In this document: piece after piece, positions 55,136 through 62,927 of the stretch
How positions within the stretch are numbered: position 1 is the first letter of the stretch
Layout: every line of letters starts with the position of its first letter
DNA from: Flavobacteriales bacterium UBA7612
GTDB lineage: Bacteria; Bacteroidota; Bacteroidia; Flavobacteriales; Weeksellaceae
Assembly: GCA_002484335.1 (NCBI GenBank)
Contig: DLJQ01000021.1
Location: forward strand, 1 to 64,000
Direction: 5' to 3'
DNA length: 64,000 nucleotides
Translations under genes and position numbers: made by a program
Notes under the pieces: model-generated
What the model saw: the letters and a program-made list of their open reading frames with translations, nothing else
Told to the model about the DNA's origin: nothing
Database searches by the model: none

Positions 55136-55303
55136 TTAATGCCAATCTTTTATTCCATTGTCCCAATTCCAATATGTTGAAAGATAATGTAATTCTTCAG
55201 AAGTGTTTAATTCTTGGAATTTTGACTTCTCTAACTCAGCTCCTGAAATTCCTTCATGAAAATGAGCATTTATAAATTCGATTTGTTGATCAGAAATTTT
55301 CAT
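55136..55303 (-). pseudogene. Truncated DUF4274-like gene (55 aa)
   Basis: The short frame reads MKISDQQIEFINAHFHEG, then ISGAELEKSKFQELNTSEE, LHYLSTYWNWDNGIKDWH and stop. The segment EELHYLSTYWNWDNG matches the start of DUF4274, where intact proteins continue with an IIxNPxCDxGTAL segment that is missing here. The gene is therefore probably a 3'-truncated remnant, though it could still be translated. It has copy C of the shared upstream motif 59 nt before the start. Confidence 0.45.
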
Positions 55304-55358
55304 GACGTTACATTCTACTTGTCAGTTTAGCAATATTAGTAAATAAAGTAAAACTAAA

Positions 55359-55381
55359 AAATAGCGGTTATCAGTGGTTTT
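55359..55381 (-). promoter_or_regulatory. Shared accessory motif, copy C
   Basis: Minus-strand CACTGATAACCGCTATTTTT, matching the left half of the motif exactly and the GGGA core loosely, 59 nt before the 55-aa gene. Confidence 0.4.
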
Positions 55382-55477
55382 TATGAAAAATAAGCTTTAG
55401 TAATAGAATAACATAAGATGAATATGATCAATTTTTAAAAAAGATCATTAATCTTATATCTTTAACAATCAGAGTAA

Positions 55478-55505
55478 AATCACTGATTATAGGGAGGGCT
55501 TTTTA
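55478..55505 (+). promoter_or_regulatory. Shared accessory motif, copy B
   Basis: CACTGATTATAGGGAGGG at 55481-55498 followed by T-rich DNA, 51 nt before the SMI1-like gene at 55546. This is the most complete copy. Confidence 0.55.
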
Positions 55506-55545
55506 AGCTTTAAAAGCTTTAATTTGAAAAGAAAAAATCAATAAA

Positions 55546-56499
55546 ATGAAAGTCATACAGAAGATAATCGATCAATTAGTACAAATCAATAGATTCGAAA
55601 AAGAAAAAGGACTTAATTTAGAAGAAATTAGAGTGTTAAATGAGAAATTAGAAAAAAATATACCTGACTTTTTTATATCCTATCTTAACATTTTTGGATT
55701 TAATGATAATTTGTTTGGTGCAATTTTTAATGAGGAAGATGATTTTGTAGAACAAAATGAAATGATTTGGGAATTGGGGTTTGATGATTATATTGCAGTA
55801 GGTGATGCATACAATGAAAATTTAATTGTTGCACATATTCAAAATCAGCAATTATTCTTAATAGAAGATGATAATTTGATTGATCTGAAAATGACTTTTT
55901 CTGAAATGTTACTTCAAGCTGTAGAGGCTTTAGATTCTAATAAGTTTGAAATCATTCAACAAGTTAATTCTGTTTATGAAAGTCTTCAAGATCATAAAAC
56001 TACTTTGAAAAATTATTTTATAAAGAGTTTTAATCAATTAAAGTTAACCGTTTCGAACAATAAAGATAACATATATGGTATAGTCATCTCAAAAGATAGC
56101 ATGCGTAATCTATATAATTTATATGCTGGAAGTTTTCATACATTTAAATTGAAAATCAAAGAAGAAACGATCGATTATGATGAATTGTGGACTCCTGAAA
56201 AAATGTGTTATAAACAAGCTATTCCTCTTAATGAAACTTTGATAAATATTAAAACGGAAATTGATTTTAGAGCACTAGATTTATTGTTTTTGGATGTCTT
56301 GCGTGATTTAAAAGAAGATGGATATTTCAGTGATCAAATGATTCGTTTTTCAATTTCAGTTCAATCAAATACTGTAAATTTATTTCCTGAAGATTCTTAT
56401 GATGAATCTGTAATTAAGGATAATAATTTGGAAACGAAAATCAGAAGGTTTTGGGAATCACCGTATGATCGCACTCGCTTATTAATGGAAATAGTCTAG
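55546..56499 (+). CDS. SMI1/KNR4-like protein with a C-terminal DUF4303-like region
   Basis: A 317-aa cytoplasmic protein. The N-terminal part (LEKNIPDFFISYLNIFGFND at about 33-52, then IAVGDAYNENLIVAH) follows the SMI1/KNR4 (SUKH) fold, best known from immunity proteins of polymorphic toxin systems. The C-terminal part (NIYGIVISKDSMRNLYN, YDELWTPEKMCYK) resembles DUF4303. No toxin gene is visible nearby, so it may be an orphan immunity-type protein. Its 3' end overlaps the convergent lipoprotein gene by 18 nt. Confidence 0.7.
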   Translation: MKVIQKIIDQLVQINRFEKEKGLNLEEIRVLNEKLEKNIPDFFISYLNIFGFNDNLFGAIFNEEDDFVEQNEMIWELGFDDYIAVGDAYNENLIVAHIQNQQLFLIEDDNLIDLKMTFSEMLLQAVEALDSNKFEIIQQVNSVYESLQDHKTTLKNYFIKSFNQLKLTVSNNKDNIYGIVISKDSMRNLYNLYAGSFHTFKLKIKEETIDYDELWTPEKMCYKQAIPLNETLINIKTEIDFRALDLLFLDVLRDLKEDGYFSDQMIRFSISVQSNTVNLFPEDSYDESVIKDNNLETKIRRFWESPYDRTRLLMEIV

Positions 56500-57009
56500 T
56501 ACAATAAATTTTACATCTTCAAATACAAGTTTCGAATTTTCCTTAAAACGATTCCCAATATAATCTTCATAAAGTTCCAATTTTATATACTTCGTACCTT
56601 TCGGAATTTTATAAATCATCTGTTGTTCATAATTATAACCTCGTACAGAAGCATTTTCCTTTCCAGATATTCTTTGTATTTCAACAATATATTTCAAAGT
56701 AATAGTTTCTTGTTCTAACTTACTTTCTTCAAAATGTATTCTTCTAACTTTGTTTATGCTTAATCCAGTAGATGAAATATTTCCTTGAATACTTAATTTT
56801 AAATTATTTTTATTTTTACTTATTATCTCTATTGAAGGAATTAAACGCTCTATATTTTCATTGTATGTATTGTAATGTTGTTTTTCCTTAATTATTCTTT
56901 TAGGCTTGCCGTCGATTACTGTAATATGCAATGATTTTTCATGTGATGTACATCCAAATAACATGCATAAAATTGTTATGATCGCAGTATTTTTCATTCT
57001 TTTAATCAT
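56482..57009 (-). CDS. Small lipoprotein of unknown function
   Basis: A 175-aa lipoprotein with lipobox MLFGC (Cys20). The ATG at 57009 is used; Met5 (56997) is also possible. The mature part is beta-rich and polar, with a C-terminal strand KFIVLDYF. No family is recognised. Copy E of the shared motif lies 50 nt upstream. It overlaps the convergent SMI1-like gene at the 3' ends. Confidence 0.65.
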   Translation of the reverse strand: MIKRMKNTAIITILCMLFGCTSHEKSLHITVIDGKPKRIIKEKQHYNTYNENIERLIPSIEIISKNKNNLKLSIQGNISSTGLSINKVRRIHFEESKLEQETITLKYIVEIQRISGKENASVRGYNYEQQMIYKIPKGTKYIKLELYEDYIGNRFKENSKLVFEDVKFIVLDYFH

Positions 57010-57054
57010 TAATAATTTTATTAAGATGAAAGGTACTTAAAAGTATGAATAGAA

Positions 57055-57076
57055 AATATCCCTGATAATGGAGTTT
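57055..57076 (-). promoter_or_regulatory. Shared accessory motif, copy E
   Basis: Minus-strand CTCCATTATCAGGGATATTT, 50 nt before the lipoprotein start at 57009. Confidence 0.5.
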
Positions 57077-57100
57077 TTTAAAAGAAAATAATTAAAATTT

Positions 57101-57733
57101 TTAATCTATATTATTTCTTGCTTCTTTTAAAATTTTCTTGGCTTTGTGCTGAATCTTTTGAGAGATTAAATTAAAATTATAATCTTTCTCTTCATAATAT
57201 TCATCTTCGGATTGAAATGGAATCCAAGCTGTAATTTTTGATTTCAAAAAATTTTTATTATCTGTTTTTGTATAAATAATAACTTTTAATGGTTTTGCAT
57301 CTAAACCATCAGATTCCTCAAAATAAGTAAGATAAAATTCAGGAAATCCATCCTTATCAACGTCATCAACTTCACAATAATTCAATAAATATTTTGGCTG
57401 AGCTAACCCTTTTGCAAAATCTCTAAATGTTATTATTGGTATTATCCCTCCATGATCTTCAATGTAAATACCTGCATACAAATCTTTTGGATTATCATTT
57501 AAAAATGCTTTATTTTTAGCCTTACCTTCATTTAAATACCAAATATAACTTCCATTATTTGGTACAAATGTTTTAACAATCATTAGAGGATTTCCATCTA
57601 AAGGATTTCCTAAATCTTCAATAATTTCGTTATACTTCTTATCATTAGCAAAGTACACTCCAGTTTCTATTTGAGCATTTACTAAAAGACTAATTATACT
57701 TAAAATAAAAACTAATATATTTTTAAAATTCAT
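57101..57733 (-). CDS. Secreted protein with an acidic DxDxDG loop
   Basis: A 210-aa protein with a signal peptide ending near LLVNAQ (residue 21). The segment EVDDVDKDGFPEFYLTYF near 120-137 has the DxDxDG pattern of a calcium-binding loop. The family is not recognised, although similar proteins occur in Flavobacteriia. It is the third gene after the WG-like lipoprotein and the 151-aa gene in the same orientation, so the three may form one operon. Confidence 0.65.
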   Translation of the reverse strand: MNFKNILVFILSIISLLVNAQIETGVYFANDKKYNEIIEDLGNPLDGNPLMIVKTFVPNNGSYIWYLNEGKAKNKAFLNDNPKDLYAGIYIEDHGGIIPIITFRDFAKGLAQPKYLLNYCEVDDVDKDGFPEFYLTYFEESDGLDAKPLKVIIYTKTDNKNFLKSKITAWIPFQSEDEYYEEKDYNFNLISQKIQHKAKKILKEARNNID

Positions 57734-57761
57734 TTATCATCATTTAAATCAATTATATTTT

Positions 57762-58217
57762 CTAAAATTCATTTAATTCATTTGTTGAATCTAGTACATT
57801 CAAATCACAATCAGTAATTAGCATACCATAATCTTCTACTTGATTTTGATTAAATTTTTGTAATTCTTTTTCTTGAAAATCTGTTAAATGTAAAGTATAA
57901 TTTACATCTTTTACAGCTATTGCATTCATTTTATAAAAAAAAATATATCCTATAATTTTTTCTTGTATATCCATTTTATGCTGTAAAAAATTCACATAAT
58001 ATTCCAATGATTCTTTGCTATTAAAATCTACTTCAAAATCTAACTTTTGTTTAATTAAATTAATTCCATTTTTTCCATGAATTGTAAGCGTTATAAAAAT
58101 ATCTGGTAAAGCACTTATCATTGTCCAATATGGTATAGCATAAACAAATTTATTAGAATAATGCTGTTCTATTTTTTGTTTAATTTTATCATTAATATTT
58201 TTTAAATCTATTTCCAT
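57762..58217 (-). CDS. Cytoplasmic protein of unknown function
   Basis: A 151-aa protein without signal peptide or membrane helix, mostly alternating helix and strand (IEQHYSNKFVYAIPYW). No family is recognised. Its start lies 3 nt downstream of the WG-like lipoprotein stop, so it is co-transcribed with it. Confidence 0.6.
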   Translation of the reverse strand: MEIDLKNINDKIKQKIEQHYSNKFVYAIPYWTMISALPDIFITLTIHGKNGINLIKQKLDFEVDFNSKESLEYYVNFLQHKMDIQEKIIGYIFFYKMNAIAVKDVNYTLHLTDFQEKELQKFNQNQVEDYGMLITDCDLNVLDSTNELNEF

Positions 58218-58220
58218 TAT

Positions 58221-59705
58221 TTAATCTTCTTTGTATTCCTTTCCTGAATAAATATCAATGTAATAATAAATAGTTTCATCATCATTTTGCTTTACACTGA
58301 CCAATCCATTTGAATTAACAGCATAATATTTTTTTAATGAAACCATTTTTTTGGATTTATTATCATAAAGCATAAACAAACCCTTTTCTTCTTTTTGTAA
58401 AGCATAAATCCCTTGTTCTGTATCTAACACTGATATATTATAATATTCAGGTTTTATTTCCCAAGCTTTAGTTTGGCTATTCCATAAACCTTTGGTGCGA
58501 ATTTCTTCTTTATTTTCGATTGGAATTATATATAAGTTATGCATTCCTTCATAAGAATTTATTTTCCCAAATTTCCATTTTTCTGTATTCAACTCATCAG
58601 GAAAAATCATTTTTCGATCTGGCCAAACTAAATTTCCAACCTGATCTAAAACTTTGAAATTATATGTACTTTCTAATGCATCTAACATATTACCTTCAAC
58701 ATCAACATAAAGCCAATCATATGCCCAAACATTATGGTCATAATTGAAAATTCCTAATAAAAAATAAGGCGAATTATTGATTGAATATATTAAAGTCGTT
58801 TTTCTTAAAAAATCAATTTGAGCAGTTGTTGCTTTTTTAATTTTTTGAGGAAAAACTTTATCATATTGAGGAAAAGGGTAAACATTATTTTTACTATCAA
58901 GTAAAATTTTAGGAACTTCTGGAGCAAAACGTTCTTTATTTATATCATTCAATACAATATTATCTTTATTAAATAAAATTAACATTTTATCTACACCGAT
59001 TAATCCATTTAGAATAGGTTTTTTCTTATTTAATTCATAAATTGAAAAACTATTATTAGTATTTTTTAAATACTTTTTATTTTCTAATAACTCAGCAATG
59101 TTAGTCTCTATTTTATATAATTTTTTATTTTTTATTTGATAAAGAGTTTCATTCCAAAAGATATGATTTTCATCTAATGCAATAAAATTGAGATAAAAAT
59201 TATCTTCTAAATACGGAATATCTTTATCAAGTAAAATTTGTTTACTTTCTAAAATTCCAATTTCAGTTTTATGATAAGTTTGTTCTTTTTTTATACCGCT
59301 GCCCATAATATTCCAATCCCATTTATAAAAAGGCATTTTCTTTTCATACTCTAAATTTTTTTTATAAAAAGTAAGACCATTTATAACATTCAAATCAATT
59401 CCATAAGGAGAATAATTCATTATTATTTCACCTGTTTCATTAACGACAGCATATTCATTTTTTTCATTGCTTACAACTGCAAAACCTGTTGGTGTAAATG
59501 TTGTTGCAGTTTGAAAATGTTGATTAATAACTGGTTTAAAACTTATTTTATCTACATATATAAATTCATTTTGCTTTGTTAAAAAAGGAACGATCGTTAT
59601 TTCTTTCAAGTTTAAATTTATAGTAGATAAGTTATCATTTTTCTCTTGTGTACAAGCCATAACTGAATTCAACATAAAAATGATACTAAGTATTATTGTT
59701 TTCAT
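58221..59705 (-). CDS. WG-repeat-like lipoprotein
   Basis: A 494-aa lipoprotein with lipobox SVMAC (Cys18). The mature part contains WG-type segments (NEYAVVNETGEIIMNYSPYG, WLYVDVEGNMLDALE, LWNSQTKAWEIKPEYYNISV) like the WG/Sel1 protein at 48703-51171. It heads a likely three-gene operon with the 151-aa and 210-aa genes. Copy F of the shared motif lies 47 nt upstream. Function is unknown. Confidence 0.72.
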   Translation of the reverse strand: MKTIILSIIFMLNSVMACTQEKNDNLSTINLNLKEITIVPFLTKQNEFIYVDKISFKPVINQHFQTATTFTPTGFAVVSNEKNEYAVVNETGEIIMNYSPYGIDLNVINGLTFYKKNLEYEKKMPFYKWDWNIMGSGIKKEQTYHKTEIGILESKQILLDKDIPYLEDNFYLNFIALDENHIFWNETLYQIKNKKLYKIETNIAELLENKKYLKNTNNSFSIYELNKKKPILNGLIGVDKMLILFNKDNIVLNDINKERFAPEVPKILLDSKNNVYPFPQYDKVFPQKIKKATTAQIDFLRKTTLIYSINNSPYFLLGIFNYDHNVWAYDWLYVDVEGNMLDALESTYNFKVLDQVGNLVWPDRKMIFPDELNTEKWKFGKINSYEGMHNLYIIPIENKEEIRTKGLWNSQTKAWEIKPEYYNISVLDTEQGIYALQKEEKGLFMLYDNKSKKMVSLKKYYAVNSNGLVSVKQNDDETIYYYIDIYSGKEYKED

Positions 59706-59744
59706 TTTTTAGAGTTTGATCAATATTAACTAGAATAGAACAAC

Positions 59745-59772
59745 AAAACAATCCCTATTTTCAGTTATATTG
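59745..59772 (-). promoter_or_regulatory. Shared accessory motif, copy F
   Basis: Minus-strand AACTGAAAATAGGGATTGTT followed by a T-rich stretch, 47 nt before the WG-like lipoprotein. Confidence 0.5.
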
Positions 59773-59858
59773 AAATAAATAAAAATTTGATTTAAATAAA
59801 TAATTTATCAATTAGTATTTTTACAAAATCTATACTTATGCATATAAATTTATAAACT

Positions 59859-60221
59859 ATGGGAAAGAGAAAAGAAAATTCTACTAATATGCAGAATGAA
59901 AAATATGTTTTAGAATGTGATTTAGCTTATGCTGTATGTAAAATTGGTGGAAGATGGAAAATTCTAATTCTTGGTAAATTAGAACATGGAAAACTTCGTT
60001 ACAGTGAACTGAGAAACTTAATTGATGGTATTACAGAAAGAATGTTAACATTACAATTAAGAGAATTAGAAAAAGAAGGATTAATCACGAGAACTGTATA
60101 TGCTGAAGTTCCTCCTAAAGTAGATTATGAATTAACTGAAATTGCAAAAGATTTAATTCCTATTTGGAGACAATTAGAAAATTGGGCTGTAAAACATAAA
60201 GAAGTTTCAAAAGATTTATAA
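59859..60221 (+). CDS. HxlR-family transcriptional regulator
   Basis: A 120-aa winged-helix regulator. It follows the HxlR pattern closely: CKIGGRWKILIL, GKLRYSELRNLIDGITERML, LQLRELEKEGLITR, VPPKVDYELT. Cys20 and Cys28 lie just before the first helix, where several relatives (YodB, HypR) carry a redox-sensing Cys. Its targets are unknown; the neighbouring metallophosphoesterase gene is convergent and not an obvious partner. The 3' end overlaps a large palindrome. Confidence 0.9.
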   Translation: MGKRKENSTNMQNEKYVLECDLAYAVCKIGGRWKILILGKLEHGKLRYSELRNLIDGITERMLTLQLRELEKEGLITRTVYAEVPPKVDYELTEIAKDLIPIWRQLENWAVKHKEVSKDL

Positions 60222-60239
60222 ATCTTTTGAAACTTCTTT
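60198..60239. terminator. 42-bp perfect palindrome serving as terminator
   Basis: Two 21-bp arms meet with no loop and span the HxlR stop codon (60219-60221). It is AT-rich at the ends and separates two convergent genes, so it can terminate both. Confidence 0.75.
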
Positions 60240-60266
60240 ATGTTTATTTTATTATATATTTTAAAA

Positions 60267-61502
60267 TTAACTAGTTTGTAATTCTATCATAGTTATTTCT
60301 GGCCAAACTCCTACTCTACCAGGAAAAAAATGATAACCGAAACCTCTATTCACATTAATTATTTTTCCTTGGTAATTATAAAATCCTGCCCATTGAGGAT
60401 ATATATATTCAGCGGGGCTCCATTTTAATCCAATTTTTGGAACTTCTATTCCAAATTGCATTCCGTGTGTATGTCCAGATAATGTTAAATCATAATGTTT
60501 AGGATCAGATTTTACTATTTCATTCCAATGCGATGGATCATGAGACATCAAAACTTTAAAATCCGAAAAATTAACTCCTTCAGAAGCAACTTTTAAATCT
60601 CCTAATTTTTTAAAGCGTGTTCCCCAATTTTGTACGCCTACTAAAGCGATTTTTTCTCCATTTTTATGAATAAATCTATTTTCATTTAACAATAATTCCA
60701 TTCCTATTTTTGGGAAGATTGCTTTTATTTTTTCAAAATTTTCTTGTTTATCTTCTTCTGATTTCCAATCAGTATATTCTCCATAATCATGATTACCAAG
60801 TACAGCATAATTACCATAAGGAGCTTGTTTTATCTTAGAAAAAACTTCTATCCATTTATCCATTTCCCAATGAAAATTATTAACAATATCACCTGTAAAT
60901 AGAAATATATCAAAATCTTGTTGATTAATAAGATCAATTGCATATTCAATTTTCTCTCTATTATCTAAACTTCCGGAATGTATATCAGAAATTTGGAGGA
61001 TTTTAAATCCATTAAATGATTTTGGTAAACGATCATAAGCCAATTTTTTTCTGATAACTTTAAAATTATATTTCCCTTGAATCATTCCATACAATAAACT
61101 GAAAAAAGGAATTGCAGCAATAGATAAACCAGAAATCATAATAAATTTTCTTCGAGATGGAAGATAACTATCAGTTTGCTTATTTTTATTATTTATGATT
61201 CGATTTACAATCCATCCTAAACCACGAACAACATCTTGAAAGAAATAGATGATTACTAAAAATAAACGAGGAAGACCAAATAATAAAAACAAGCCAGTTG
61301 CTAACATCGTTGTTTGAGTTTGACCAACTGAACGATCAAAAAAGATTAAATTATATCCAAAGTTAGCTAATACAGTAATCCAAATAAATATATTGCTAAA
61401 TAAAATTAATTTGCTTTTTATGAATTTTTTAAAATTGAAATAAAGGTAAATTTCAAGTATACTAAAAACAATTATTAAAATAATAACAGCGTTTGTAAAC
61501 AT
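60267..61502 (-). CDS. Membrane-anchored metallophosphoesterase
   Basis: A 411-aa protein with about four N-terminal membrane helices (to about 140) and a calcineurin-like phosphoesterase domain (165-405). Metal-binding motifs are SDIHSG (Asp173, His175), TGDIVNN, GNHDYG, SHDPSHW and SGHTHGMQ. The domain is of the YkuE type, so a lipid or envelope phosphoester is a possible substrate. PSRRKFIMISG at 115-125 resembles a twin-arginine motif before the last helix. The gene has a -7 box upstream at 61520. Confidence 0.85.
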   Translation of the reverse strand: MFTNAVIILIIVFSILEIYLYFNFKKFIKSKLILFSNIFIWITVLANFGYNLIFFDRSVGQTQTTMLATGLFLLFGLPRLFLVIIYFFQDVVRGLGWIVNRIINNKNKQTDSYLPSRRKFIMISGLSIAAIPFFSLLYGMIQGKYNFKVIRKKLAYDRLPKSFNGFKILQISDIHSGSLDNREKIEYAIDLINQQDFDIFLFTGDIVNNFHWEMDKWIEVFSKIKQAPYGNYAVLGNHDYGEYTDWKSEEDKQENFEKIKAIFPKIGMELLLNENRFIHKNGEKIALVGVQNWGTRFKKLGDLKVASEGVNFSDFKVLMSHDPSHWNEIVKSDPKHYDLTLSGHTHGMQFGIEVPKIGLKWSPAEYIYPQWAGFYNYQGKIINVNRGFGYHFFPGRVGVWPEITMIELQTS

Positions 61503-61519
61503 TTCTGATTGATTTTGAA

Positions 61520-61527
61520 CAAAAATA
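61520..61527 (-). promoter_or_regulatory. Putative -7 box of the metallophosphoesterase gene
   Basis: Minus-strand TATTTTTG matches TAnnTTTG, 18 nt before the start codon; no upstream TTG at the right distance. Confidence 0.4.
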
Positions 61528-61625
61528 AAACAATTTTAAACACTTGTTTAATATTATTGAATTATTAACAGATAATTATAAATAAAATAAATCATAGAGC
61601 AATATATAGATGCATTATAAAGTCG

Positions 61626-61633
61626 TAAATTTG
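61626..61633 (+). promoter_or_regulatory. Putative -7 box of the COG0523 gene
   Basis: TAAATTTG matches TAnnTTTG, 23 nt before the start. No good -33 TTG is seen, which would fit a promoter needing an activator or having an operator. A zinc-responsive site was not recognised. Confidence 0.45.
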
Positions 61634-61656
61634 TATCAATTCACTAAAAAAAAATT

Positions 61657-62895
61657 ATGGAAAATAGATTACCTGTTACGGTACTTTCTGGATTTCTTGG
61701 AAGCGGAAAAACAACACTTCTCAATCATATATTACACAACAAAAAAGGATTAAAAATAGCAGTTATCGTTAATGATATGGGTGCTGTAAACATCGATGCT
61801 CAAATGGTTGCTCGTGATAATAATTTAATTCAAACAGATGAAAAATTAGTTGAACTAAGTAATGGTTGTGTTTGTTGCGAACTAAGAGAAGATTTAATTG
61901 TTGAAATTGAAAAATTAGCAAAAACTGGAAAATATGACTATTTAGTTATTGAAAGTTCTGGTATTTCTGATCCAGGACCTATTGCTCAATCACTTGATTT
62001 TGTATCACCTGATGGAAAAATAGATTTACCTAAAGTTTCTCGTTTAGACACTTTAGTTACTGTTGTTGACGCATTTAATTTCTTCAAAAATTTAGGTACA
62101 GATGAAGATGTTTTTGATAGAGGATTTACTGAAAATAAAGAAGATAATCGTCCTATTGTAAATTTATTAATCGATCAGATAGAATTCTCTAATGTGATTA
62201 TTCTTAATAAAATGGATTTAGTTGATGAAGAAACATTATTAAAAATAGAAGGATTCGTAAAAAAATTAAATCCAAATGCAAAACTAATTCCAGCTAGTTT
62301 TTCACATATTGATTTGAACGAAATTTTAAATACAAACTTATTCGATTTTGAAAAAATTCAAGATATGGATGTTTGGGTAAAATTATTGGAAGAGCAAGAA
62401 AAAGAGGAACATCATCATCATCATGACCATGAATGTGGAGAACATTGTACACATGAACATCATGATCATTTAGAAGAAAAATATGGTATGACTTCTTTTG
62501 TTTATCGTCGACAAATACCTTTTAATGCAGAGCGTTTTTTAACGTATCTAAATGATAACTTTCCTGCAAGTATTTACAGATCTAAAGGTTTGTTTTGGTT
62601 AGCAAATCGACCGAATGATGCAATATATTTAAGTCAAGCTGGTGGAAGTATTCGCATTGATCCTGCTGGAGCTTGGTGGTGTTCTATGTCTTATGACGAA
62701 AGAATACAATTTGCAGCTTACCAATTTAATCAAAAAGAAATTGACTCTAAATGGTCTAAAGAATGGGGAGATAGAACAATTGAACTTGTTTTTATTGGTG
62801 AAGGATTAGACAAAGAAAAAATAACAGAAGAATTAAATGCTTGTTTATTAAACGAAAGTGAAATCGTTGAATGGCAATCTAAATTTAATTCATAA
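61657..62895 (+). CDS. COG0523 (CobW/ZNG1-like) GTP-binding metallochaperone
   Basis: A 412-aa G3E GTPase. Walker A is GFLGSGKTT (12-20), the metal-binding CxCC motif is GCVCCE with Cys71, Cys73 and Cys74, ESSGISDPGP is the Walker B region, and NKMD near 184 is the guanine-specificity motif. A His-rich linker (252-271) precedes the CobW C-terminal domain (about 278-405). Members deliver zinc or other metals to client proteins, often under zinc limitation. No B12 genes are nearby, so zinc handling is the likelier role. Confidence 0.9.
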   Translation: MENRLPVTVLSGFLGSGKTTLLNHILHNKKGLKIAVIVNDMGAVNIDAQMVARDNNLIQTDEKLVELSNGCVCCELREDLIVEIEKLAKTGKYDYLVIESSGISDPGPIAQSLDFVSPDGKIDLPKVSRLDTLVTVVDAFNFFKNLGTDEDVFDRGFTENKEDNRPIVNLLIDQIEFSNVIILNKMDLVDEETLLKIEGFVKKLNPNAKLIPASFSHIDLNEILNTNLFDFEKIQDMDVWVKLLEEQEKEEHHHHHDHECGEHCTHEHHDHLEEKYGMTSFVYRRQIPFNAERFLTYLNDNFPASIYRSKGLFWLANRPNDAIYLSQAGGSIRIDPAGAWWCSMSYDERIQFAAYQFNQKEIDSKWSKEWGDRTIELVFIGEGLDKEKITEELNACLLNESEIVEWQSKFNS

Positions 62896-62923
62896 AAAAA
62901 TCGAGCAATTGCTCGATTTTTTT
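62894..62923. terminator. Bidirectional terminator between the COG0523 gene and cydB
   Basis: Perfect palindrome ATCGAGCAATTGCTCGAT with A and T runs on both sides. Confidence 0.85.
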
Positions 62924-62927
62924 ATAT

